A DNA stretch of 64,000 bases from NCBI RefSeq assembly GCF_017876315.1, contig NZ_JAGINU010000001.1:4092001-4156000 (forward strand), in the 5' to 3' direction. Below, piece after piece: positions 53,064 to 60,161 of the stretch. The position numbers and the translations under genes were made by a program. The first letter of the stretch is position 1, and each line of letters starts with the position of its first letter. This DNA comes from Pseudonocardia parietis (GTDB lineage Bacteria > Actinomycetota > Actinomycetes > Mycobacteriales > Pseudonocardiaceae). The notes below the pieces were generated by a model that saw nothing but the letters and a program-made list of their open reading frames with translations, had not been told where the DNA came from and did no database searches.

Positions 53064-53304
53064 GCCGGCCGGACGAGGTGGCCGCCGGACGCGCCGCCGC
53101 CCTGCCGAGCTCGACAACCGGCCACCGGCACCGGTGTCCGGCACCGATGATCGGTGACCCGCGATCGCAGCGTTCCCGGTCGCCGACGCGTCCGGCCACC
53201 GCCACCCCGTCGGGTGACCACTCGTCCGGGCGGTCGCGGTAGAGCCCGGCGCAGGCCATCATCGGGGATCGGCGACTACGCCGTTCGGTCCTACGGGGGT
53301 GCTG

Positions 53305-53790
53305 ATGAGCGGACGTCATCGCGCGCCCCGGGTGCGCCGCACACCGCTGCGCCACACCGTCATCGCTGCGCTCCCGGCGGTCGTCGCGGTCGCCGCCGTA
53401 CTCACCGTCGTCGCTGTCGTGGTCGGCAGCGGCCTGCTGACGGCCGGGGCCCCGGCCCCGTTGCCGGCCGGTGCACCGGCCGCGGATGCGACGGCCCTCG
53501 CCGCGCCCGCGGCTCGTACGGCACCGCTGCTCCGGCTCCCGGCCCCGGACGCCGCCCCGTCGGCCGCCGCTGACGCCGCCCGAGCGGCAGGCGAGCTGGC
53601 GGATCGGGCCCGGTCGGCGCAGTCGGTGTCCCCGGGGGTCTGTGACCTGGACGGTCCGCCCCGGTTCGACGACCCCGAGCGGCCGAACGTGATCACCAAC
53701 CGGGACTGTGGCTACGTCGACGAGCAGGGCCGCGAGCGGTCCCGGAACCCGTGGATCGACGGCCAGCTGCTCGCCGCCCAGGGCGGATGA
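53305..53790 (+). CDS. MSGRHR-type small exported protein (3 of 4)
   Basis: 161 residues. MSGRHRAPRVRRT is followed by a strong membrane or signal segment (about 20-45, HTVIAALPAVVAVAAVLTVV), an Ala/Pro-rich region and a helical AADAARAAGELADRARSA. The C-terminal 45 residues carry two cysteines (GVCDLDG and NRDCGYVDEQG) and end NPWIDGQLLAAQ. That ending matches the fourth protein (DPWVADQMEAAQ). A disulfide-closed outer domain is plausible. Function unknown. Confidence 0.6.
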   Translation: MSGRHRAPRVRRTPLRHTVIAALPAVVAVAAVLTVVAVVVGSGLLTAGAPAPLPAGAPAADATALAAPAARTAPLLRLPAPDAAPSAAADAARAAGELADRARSAQSVSPGVCDLDGPPRFDDPERPNVITNRDCGYVDEQGRERSRNPWIDGQLLAAQGG

Positions 53791-53850
53791 GACCAGGCGG
53801 TGTTTCGGCCCGCCCCCTTCCGGATACGGAGGAGGGGACAGGAGGCGATC

Positions 53851-54453
53851 ATGATGAGCGGACGGCACCGACGCGCAGTCACCACCCCCGCCCGGCGTGC
53901 CCTGCTGGGGACGGTCCCGGTGGTCGGCGCGGCCGGGGTCCTCACGGGCGTGCTGGGCGGGGCGGCTCCCGAGCCCGCCGCACCGGTGGCCGTGGCGTCC
54001 ACAGAACCGACTCCACCCACCGCGCCGGGGCCCGGCACCGCCTGGGACGACTCGGTGCCCGGGCACGGTGAGGCTGTCATCGACGTCGTCGCCGGCGCCC
54101 AGGACGCCGTACAGGCGCGCCAGCGCGTCGACGCCCGCGCCGCCGAGCGGGTCAGCACGGTCGCCGGGGAACTCCGTGACCAGGCCGCCGAGCGGGCCGA
54201 GCAGGCACGCGCCGACGGGGACGCCGAGCTCGCCGCCTACCTCCGGGAGGAGGCGCAGCGGCAGGAGCATGCGGCGGCGTCGTCCCGCCCGGTCGTCCCC
54301 GCGGACGAGGACCCGGTCACCGACCCGGGGGAGACGTGCACGTCGACGGACCTGCTCCGGCTCGGGCCGCTGGCCGTCGCGGGCCCGGACGATCCGCAGT
54401 GCGAGACGGACCCGTGGGTGGCCGACCAGATGGAGGCCGCACAGGAGCGCTGA
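53851..54453 (+). CDS. MMSGRHR-type small exported protein (4 of 4)
   Basis: 200 residues. MMSGRHRRAVTTPARR is followed by a membrane or signal segment (about 18-36), a Pro/Thr linker and a long helix (DAVQARQRVDARAAERVSTV, then ELRDQAAERAEQAR). Two cysteines (GETCTSTD and PQCETDPW) and the ending DPWVADQMEAAQ match the third protein. GGAGG at 53841 can serve ATG 53851 or 53854. Same family as the preceding three by its start motif. Confidence 0.6.
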   Translation: MMSGRHRRAVTTPARRALLGTVPVVGAAGVLTGVLGGAAPEPAAPVAVASTEPTPPTAPGPGTAWDDSVPGHGEAVIDVVAGAQDAVQARQRVDARAAERVSTVAGELRDQAAERAEQARADGDAELAAYLREEAQRQEHAAASSRPVVPADEDPVTDPGETCTSTDLLRLGPLAVAGPDDPQCETDPWVADQMEAAQER

Positions 54454-54460
54454 GCGTCTG

Positions 54461-55129
54461 CTACTCCAGCACGGTCAGCCCGAGCGCCTCGCAGATCGCT
54501 CCGGCCTGGGAGGGGGAGACGACCGCGCCACGAAGGGCGTGCGGGGTGTCCGGGGTGATCTCGCCGAGATCGCAGGACCGCAGGTCGGCCTGCTCCAGCC
54601 GGGCGGCCCGCAGTACCGTGCCCCGCAGCCGGCACCGCTCGAACCCGACGGCCCGCAGATCGGCCCCGGACAGGTCGGCCTCGGTGAGATCACATCCCGC
54701 GATGCGCAGACCGCGCAGGCCGAGATTCCCGAGATCGGCGATCTGCAGGTTGCAGTCGTTCAGCACGAACGAGGCGGCCAACCCGCGCATCCCGCGCAGT
54801 GACGTACCGATCATCCGGCAGCCGTCGAACCGGGTGTCGCCGAGGATCGCGCCGGCGAACCGGGCACCGGACAGGTCGGCCCCGGTCAGGACGGCGTCGG
54901 TCAGGTCCGCCTCCCGCAGGTCCGCCCCGGCCAGCGTGGTCCCCGAGATCCTGGCCCGATCCAGCCGGGTTCCCCGCAGGTCCGCCCCCGCCAGCGAACC
55001 GCCACGCAGGTCCAGACCGGCGAGATCGGTGTCGCGCAGGTCGCACTCGTCGAGCAGCGGATCCCGCACCGGCTCGCCGGCCCGGACGGCGGCGATCAGT
55101 TCCTCGGGTGTGGTCACGTCGGCGGTCAC
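54461..55129 (-). CDS. Pentapeptide-repeat protein
   Basis: 222 residues. A short helical leader is followed by about 25 A(D/N)Lxx-type pentapeptides from residue 30 to 195 (for example LAGADLREADLTDAVLTGADL in part), which fold as a right-handed beta helix. Some members (MfpA, Qnr) mimic DNA and shield gyrase, but the sequence gives no direct support for that here. The C-terminal GAVVSPSQAGAICEALGL is the usual end of cytosolic members. It is convergent with the fourth MSGRHR gene, 7 nt apart. Confidence 0.85.
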   Translation of the reverse strand: MTADVTTPEELIAAVRAGEPVRDPLLDECDLRDTDLAGLDLRGGSLAGADLRGTRLDRARISGTTLAGADLREADLTDAVLTGADLSGARFAGAILGDTRFDGCRMIGTSLRGMRGLAASFVLNDCNLQIADLGNLGLRGLRIAGCDLTEADLSGADLRAVGFERCRLRGTVLRAARLEQADLRSCDLGEITPDTPHALRGAVVSPSQAGAICEALGLTVLE

Positions 55130-55165
55130 CGCGGCACCCTTGCACGCGCCACCGACAGCCCGGCG

Positions 55166-56134
55166 TCAGGCCGCGGGCGGCGCCTCCGGCCCGACCGGCA
55201 GGCAACGGACCGGCCGGGCGTCGTCCGGGTCGAGGGCGTTGGTGATGTGCTGCAGCGTCACCGGGTCGAACGCGACGGCGACGTGCTCGGCCAGGTCGGT
55301 CGGGCAGCCGTCCTGCAGCACGATGTTGGTGGCACCGTCCATCAGTCCGGAGGTGTAGGGCACGACCAGCTCGTCGTACCGGGTGAGGATCATGGTGTAG
55401 GTGACGCCGTCGACCCGTGGCCCGCCGTCGGCGTTCATCTCCTCGATGAAGTCCGACCCGGCGAGGAACTGCCGGCACGACGCGCACAGCGGATCGAGGA
55501 CGGTACCGATCGCGGGGCCGAGGCCGAGCTGTTCGCCGGTGCGGTTGAGGAACGCGAGGCCACTGGTACGGGTGCCGTCCCACAGCGGGGTCAGGCCGAC
55601 GTAGCGGTCGACCTGCTCGGCGCCGTCGAGGTACTTCACCCAGTAGTTCGGCATCAGCGAGCCCTCGGAGTGGCCGACGATGTCGACCTGGGCCGCGCCG
55701 GTCGCGTCGAGGACCCGGTCGACGAAGTCCGACAGCTCCTGCGCGCTCGCCTCCATCGGCGCGAGCCCGCCGACCTGGGTGAGGGGCGGCGGCGCAAGCG
55801 GGTTGCGCCCGTAGGTCAGCGAGAACACGCAGTACCCGCGCTCGGCGAGCTGCGGGGACACGTACCCCCAGTTGTTCGCCTGGTTCGCCGACAGTCCGTG
55901 CACGAGGACGACCGGGTTCGGGTGCTCGGCCGTCGGCAGGCAGTCCCAGTCGTTGGCGCCGGGCGGCGGCGGGTCGAGCAGGTCCTGCCCGGGCACGGCA
56001 GGCGCCGCGGCACCGGCGGGCTCGGATGCCGCCGTCGCGGCAGGGGCTGCGTGGGCCGGCGCGACCAGCGCCATGCCGACCACCACGATCGCCATCCCGA
56101 TCGACGCGATCGCGCCCCAGTGCCGCTGGTTCAT
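55166..56134 (-). CDS. Secreted alpha/beta-hydrolase, lipase-like
   Basis: 322 residues. The signal peptide is about 1-32, ending APAHA. The hydrolase domain has PVVLVHGLSANQANNWGY (oxyanion region), nucleophile Ser in GHSEGS, the Asp region TRYDELVVPYTSG, and a late His in LAEHVAV or LQHIT. Cysteine pairs (CLPT, GYCVF, DPLCASCRQF) suggest disulfides outside the cell. It resembles actinobacterial extracellular lipases of the LipA/class 2 type. ATG at 56134 follows GAGGAGG and precedes the signal peptide. The longer frame upstream is unlikely. Confidence 0.85.
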   Translation of the reverse strand: MNQRHWGAIASIGMAIVVVGMALVAPAHAAPAATAASEPAGAAAPAVPGQDLLDPPPPGANDWDCLPTAEHPNPVVLVHGLSANQANNWGYVSPQLAERGYCVFSLTYGRNPLAPPPLTQVGGLAPMEASAQELSDFVDRVLDATGAAQVDIVGHSEGSLMPNYWVKYLDGAEQVDRYVGLTPLWDGTRTSGLAFLNRTGEQLGLGPAIGTVLDPLCASCRQFLAGSDFIEEMNADGGPRVDGVTYTMILTRYDELVVPYTSGLMDGATNIVLQDGCPTDLAEHVAVAFDPVTLQHITNALDPDDARPVRCLPVGPEAPPAA

Positions 56135-56221
56135 CGCTCGCGTGCCTCCTCGCCGCCCCGTTACCGATCGGTACAACGAGAGCGACGCCCGGAGGTTGCG
56201 GCCCAAGATCGCCCGGCCGGG

Positions 56222-56599
56222 TCAGGCGGGTGGGTCCTGGCGGGGGCGGCCGCCTCGGCGCATGTTGCCGTTCGTGGTGCGGCGTGTGGGGTCGATGAGG
56301 CGTTTCCACTTGCCCTGGGCGGCCTGCCTGCTCGACATCTGCGCCTGCACCGCGTCGGCGACCTGCTGCCAGGTCAGGCCGCTCGCCCGCAGGGTGCGGA
56401 TGAGATCACGCTCGTAGGAGTCGGCGAGCCGGCGCATCTCCTGGACGAGGGCGTACCAGGCGGCGGCCCCGTCGTGGGTGAGCACGCCGTCCTCGGAACG
56501 TTGCTTCATCTCGGCGAGCTGCTCGGGGATCGACGTCCGCTTCTTGGCCACCGCCGGATCGGCCCGCTCCAGCCAGCGCTGGGCCTCCTGGAAGTTCAT
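56222..56599 (-). CDS. Small HTH-like protein, candidate autoregulator
   Basis: 125 residues. The centre is helical (QEMRRLADSYERDLIRTL). It is followed by a helix-turn-helix-like unit at about 74-101 (SGLTWQQVADAVQ, then SSRQAAQGKWKRL), in the style of sigma region 4 or small actinobacterial HTH proteins. The C-terminal tail is Arg-rich (MRRGGRPRQ) and suits DNA binding. ATG at 56599 has no ribosome site but lies 6 nt after an AATCAT box, so it is probably leaderless. The palindrome at 56602-56618 covers that box. Function is inferred only. Confidence 0.6.
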   Translation of the reverse strand: MNFQEAQRWLERADPAVAKKRTSIPEQLAEMKQRSEDGVLTHDGAAAWYALVQEMRRLADSYERDLIRTLRASGLTWQQVADAVQAQMSSRQAAQGKWKRLIDPTRRTTNGNMRRGGRPRQDPPA

Positions 56600-56601
56600 A
56601 G

Positions 56602-56650
56602 GTCAATGATTCATTGACGCAAGCGAAATGTCAACGAAACGCCGACAAAC
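56602..56650 (-). promoter_or_regulatory. Palindrome-plus-28 motif, copy 2: promoter of the HTH-like gene
   Basis: GTCAATG-ATT-CATTGAC at 56602-56618, and GTCAACGAAACG at 56630. On the minus strand the second part gives TTGACA (56634-56629), then 17 nt, then AATCAT (56611-56606), then 6 nt to ATG 56599. So it is a complete leaderless promoter, with the palindrome lying over its -10 box. Confidence 0.7.
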
Positions 56651-57296
56651 GAACGACGTCACGACAGCCGAGCCGCCACGCCGAGGACAGGGGAGCGGCA
56701 CCGAGTGGGCCGCCGCGGGACCGGACCCGGTCTCGCCCGCGCTGCGTGGAGCTACGCCGCCCGGCGCACGGGCTCGGGGCGCGCCGCCGCCACTGGGACC
56801 GCCGTAGCCGGACCGCGGCGACCGGGTGGTGCAGCGACGACCCTGGTTCCCGCCCGGCGCTGCCGGTGAGGAACCCGGAGATCAGGAACCCGCTCCGGCG
56901 CAGCGCGGTTCGTCGAAGCCACGAGCGGGGCGACGGCCTCCGGGGACATGCCAGGGCCCCGGCCTCCGCGGACGTCGCATCCGCCCCGCTCGTACCGTCG
57001 CGCCGCGTCGCGGCGTTCGCGAGGACCCTGTGGAAGCCGATTCGGGCTGTATGTGGGCAGTGCTGGTGTCGCCGCGACCCGTAGTCGATCAGTTCCAGGT
57101 GTCGCGGCGCGGGCCGGCCGGTATCGGCAGCTGTCGGGCGGGCAGAAGCAGCGGCCAACCGGCCGCAGAGCCGCTCGACGCCGGGCGGGGTGTCGCCATG
57201 GACACCGGGAGCTGCGCGCCAAGACTGTCTTCGGCGCGGTCCGCGACGCCTGCGCTTCTGCGCGGAGCAGCCGCGTCCACGGCCGTCCGGCCCGCA

Positions 57297-57359
57297 TGAT
57301 CGTCGTCTGTGGAGTGTGGCGTTCGTGTCGCGTACGCCACACTCCACGACGGGTGATCA
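57297..57359. repeat. 63-bp palindromic element, copy C
   Basis: Starts TGATCGTCGTCTGTGGAGTG and ends CACTCCACGACGGGTGATCA. Inner arms GTGGAGTGTGGCGT and ACGCCACACTCCAC pair perfectly, and outer arms GCATGATC (57294) and GATCATGC (57356) extend the dyad. It is the most diverged copy, yet both arms have changed together. Confidence 0.85.
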
Positions 57360-57491
57360 TGCCAGGGGCGGGCCACCGCCGGCCGCGCTTTCCCACGGCA
57401 TCCCGGCTGCGCCACCGTGTGCCGACGCCGTCACGGAGGCCTGGCCGTCATGTCGTGGGCATCGACCGCGGCCTACACCTCTCCCTCAGAT

Positions 57492-57539
57492 GTCAATGTT
57501 TCATTGACGTCAACAAAACGTCAACCAAACAACGACAAC
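57492..57539. repeat. Palindrome-plus-28 motif, copy 3
   Basis: GTCAATG-TTT-CATTGAC at 57492-57508, then GTCAACCAAACAACGACA from 57520, again at offset 28. It lies 154 nt before the permease start. Confidence 0.8.
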
Positions 57540-57661
57540 CAAAAACGCCGAGAAAGCGAAGCGGAAGCCGAACCGCAACGGAAGGAAAGGACCCGAACCC
57601 CTCGACGAACTGCCCTGTTGTCGAGTGGAATGCCGTGGACACCCGGCGTGGGGGAGGGCGT

Positions 57662-59065
57662 GTGACGCGACAGGACGACCAGGCGTTCGTGAAGGTGCTC
57701 GGCCGGACGGACGTGCTCGCCGTCGGCTTCGGCGCGATGATCGGCTTCGGCTGGGTGGTGCTCACCGGGGAGTGGGTGGCCGGAGCCGGCACCGCGGGCG
57801 CGGCACTCGCGTTCGTCATCGGCGGCGCGTTGATGGCCGTCATCGGGCTCACCTACGCCGAGCTGGTCTCGGCCATGCCGAAGGCCGGCGGCGAGCATCA
57901 CTACGTGCTGCGGGCGCTGGGTTCGCGGTGCGCGTTCGTCGTCTCCTGGGCGATGGTGCTCGGCTACCTGTCGGTCGTCGCGTTCGAGGCCGTCGCGCTG
58001 CCCGAGACCGCGCTCTACCTGTTCCCGGACATGCAGGCGGGTCTGCTGTGGACGATCGCCGGGTACGACGTGTACGCCACCTGGGCGCTGGTCGGGATCG
58101 TCGGCGCCGTCGTGGTCACCGGGCTGAACTACATCGGGATCCGACCGGCGGCCGTCGCCCAGACGATCGCGGTGGCGTTCCTGGTCGCCGTCGCCTTCGT
58201 GATGCTCACCGGGACGGTCGCCGGTGGCAGCGCAGCCACCGCCGAGCCGTGGTTCACCGGCGGGTTCGCCGGCATCCTCGGTGTGCTCGTCGCGGTGCCG
58301 TTCCTGTTCGTCGGGTTCGACGTGATCCCGCAGTCCGCCGAGGAGATCAACCTGCCGCAACGCCACATCGGGCGGCTGCTGGTCGTGTCGGTCCTGATGG
58401 CGACCGCGTTCTACGTGGTGATCGTGCTCGGGACCGGGTTCGCCCTCGAGGACGATGCGTTGGCGAGCTCCCAGCTCGCCGCCGCCGACGGCATGGCGGC
58501 GCTGTGGGGGCACCCGGCGTTCGGCACGCTGCTCGTTCTCGGTGGCATCGCCGGGATCCTGACCAGCTGGAACGCGTTCATGATCGGCGCAAGCCGGTTG
58601 GTGTACGCGATGGCCGTGTCCGGGATGCTGCCGCGCTGGTTCGCCGTGGTGCACCCGCGGTACCGGACGCCGTCGCACGCGGTCCTGTTCATCGGCGGGC
58701 TGTCGGTGCTGGCGCCGCTGTTCGGCGACAACATGCTGACCTGGCTGGTGAACGCGGGCGGGCTCACCATCACCATGGGCTACGCCCTGGTCGCGATCAC
58801 GTTCCTGGTGCTGCGCCGTCGCGAGCCGGGCCTGGTCCGTCCGTTCCGGGTCAGCGCCGGTCCTGTCGTCGGGACGCTGGCGGCCGTCGCCGGCCTGGTG
58901 CTGTTCACGCTGTACCTGCCCGGGATGCCGGCCGCACTCGGCCTCCCGGAATGGATCATCATCGGAGGCTGGTGGCTGGCCGGTCTGTACTTCCTGACCC
59001 GGTTCCCGGAGGTCGGGCACGGGGTGGACGCCGAGGAACGGCTCATCCGCGCGACGGGGCGCTGA
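57662..59065 (+). CDS. APC-superfamily amino acid/amine permease
   Basis: 467 residues with about twelve membrane segments. LAVGFGAMIGFGWVVLTGEW is the first segment with the unwound Gly motif, and TYAELVSAMPKAGGEHHYVLRA is the conserved TM3 stretch (AELxxxxPxxGG). VPFLFVGFDVIPQSAEEI and GASRLVYAMAVSGMLP follow. Substrates may be amino acids, polyamines or ethanolamine. GTG at 57662 follows GGGGGAGGG. The A-rich 150-nt leader and copy 3 of the repeated motif lie upstream. Its 3' end overlaps the convergent LLM gene by 23 nt. Confidence 0.87.
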   Translation: MTRQDDQAFVKVLGRTDVLAVGFGAMIGFGWVVLTGEWVAGAGTAGAALAFVIGGALMAVIGLTYAELVSAMPKAGGEHHYVLRALGSRCAFVVSWAMVLGYLSVVAFEAVALPETALYLFPDMQAGLLWTIAGYDVYATWALVGIVGAVVVTGLNYIGIRPAAVAQTIAVAFLVAVAFVMLTGTVAGGSAATAEPWFTGGFAGILGVLVAVPFLFVGFDVIPQSAEEINLPQRHIGRLLVVSVLMATAFYVVIVLGTGFALEDDALASSQLAAADGMAALWGHPAFGTLLVLGGIAGILTSWNAFMIGASRLVYAMAVSGMLPRWFAVVHPRYRTPSHAVLFIGGLSVLAPLFGDNMLTWLVNAGGLTITMGYALVAITFLVLRRREPGLVRPFRVSAGPVVGTLAAVAGLVLFTLYLPGMPAALGLPEWIIIGGWWLAGLYFLTRFPEVGHGVDAEERLIRATGR

Positions 59066-60023
59066 GCACCCGAGCCCGCAGGCCGCGGGCCACGTCGGCG
59101 ATGATCTCGTACGAGCGGCACCGGTCGTCGTGGTCGGCGACGTACCCGCTGACCATGAGCTCGTCCGCCCCGGTGCGATCGAGCAGTTCCTGCAGGCGTT
59201 CCCGCACGGTGTCCGGCCCACCGACGACGTGATGGCGGGTCAGCCGGTGACCTTCGGCCCGGTCGTCCGGGTCTGCCAGCGCCGTCACAGCGGTCGCCAC
59301 ATCGGGCAGTCGTACCCGGCGGCCGTGCCGGGACCGCCATGCCAGCCGCGCCCGGACGGAGGCCGCCACCCGCTCCGCCTCGGCGTCGGTGGGTGCGGCG
59401 ATCACCGGGGTCTCGAGCATCGTCGGTACGCCGTCGGCGGCAGCCAGCACGGTCACGGCCGTGTCAGGGTCTGCCTCGGCGCGCGTGGCGTAGGGCAGCC
59501 CCAGCCGGGCGGCCGTACCCGCTGTCGCCACGGACGAGCCCAGCACCCAGAGCTCCGGGCGGTTCCCGGCCGCCGGCATCGCTGCGGAGTCCTCGTCGAA
59601 CCAGCGGAGCAGCGCGGTGAGCTGCTCGTCGAACGGCCGGTCGTGCTCGGTGCGCAGGTGCGGGGCGATCCGCCGCGGGGCGCCCGTCGCGCGGCCGAGG
59701 CCCAGGTCGATCCGCTGCGGATGTAGTGCCTCCAGCGTCCCGAACTGTTCGGCGACGACCAGCGGTGCATGGTGCGGGAGCAGGACTCCGCCGGCGCCGA
59801 CCCGGATCCGCCGGGTCCGGCCGGCGAGCTCAGCGGTCAGGACGGCCGGTGCGCACGACGCCACCCCACGCATGCCGTGGTTCTCCGCGGCCCAGTACCG
59901 CCGGTAGCCGAGCCGGTCGGCGAGTACGGCGAGGTCGACGGTGTTCCGCAGCGCCTCCGCGGCCGTCGATCCCTCCACCACCGGGGACGTGTCGAGCACC
60001 GAGACCCCCACGCCGCCAGGCAC
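59043..60023 (-). CDS. LLM-class oxidoreductase (MsnO8/luciferase-like)
   Basis: 326 residues of bacterial-luciferase fold. SVLDTSPVVEGSTAAEALRN, YWAAENHGMRGVASCAPAV, VGAGGVLLPHHAPLVVAEQF and LGLGRATG give the FMN-group LLM type found in alkanal and MsnO8-like proteins rather than the F420 group. ELWVLGSS and a late DELMVSGY follow. GTG at 60023 is chosen as the first start before PGGVGVSVLD. It overlaps the permease gene at its 3' end. The substrate is unknown. Confidence 0.83.
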   Translation of the reverse strand: MPGGVGVSVLDTSPVVEGSTAAEALRNTVDLAVLADRLGYRRYWAAENHGMRGVASCAPAVLTAELAGRTRRIRVGAGGVLLPHHAPLVVAEQFGTLEALHPQRIDLGLGRATGAPRRIAPHLRTEHDRPFDEQLTALLRWFDEDSAAMPAAGNRPELWVLGSSVATAGTAARLGLPYATRAEADPDTAVTVLAAADGVPTMLETPVIAAPTDAEAERVAASVRARLAWRSRHGRRVRLPDVATAVTALADPDDRAEGHRLTRHHVVGGPDTVRERLQELLDRTGADELMVSGYVADHDDRCRSYEIIADVARGLRARVLSAPSRG

Positions 60024-60149
60024 ACGTCCACCGTACGGTGCCGCCCGGCCCGCGGCCGTCCCACGGAAGGTCTGATCAGAACGGTGCGCCGGGGCAGCAC
60101 GCAGGGCGAGGGTCGATGGGGCCCCCGGTGTCACCCGGGACGGGGTCGC

Positions 60150-60155
60150 TACCGT
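60150..60155 (+). promoter_or_regulatory. -10 box TACCGT before the emb gene
   Basis: TACCGT lies exactly 6 nt before GTG 60162, with no ribosome site. This fits leaderless translation. An ATG at 60180 is an alternative start. Confidence 0.5.
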
Positions 60156-60161
60156 CGTTCG

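Larger units (their letters stand above)
56600..57661. other. 1.06-kb gene-poor region with two repeat families
   Basis: I find no gene with convincing composition, start and family here on either strand. It contains copy 2 and copy 3 of the palindrome-plus-28 motif and copy C of the 63-bp element. GGTGTCGCCGCGACC (57066) and GGTGTCGCGGCGCGG (57099) form a loose repeat. The last 170 nt form the leader of the permease gene and are clearly A-rich (57508-57600) compared with the rest of the window. Confidence 0.6.

Noticed and set aside
50701..54453. The four MSGRHR proteins as resuscitation-promoting factors or lipoproteins
   Set aside because: No transglycosylase-like Rpf domain and no lipobox Cys after the membrane segment are present.
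36200..57359. The 63-bp element as a simple rho-independent terminator
   Set aside because: Two of three copies are not directly after a gene, there is no U-tract, and the sequence is conserved at fixed length, which ordinary terminators are not. A terminator role is still possible for transcripts reaching it.
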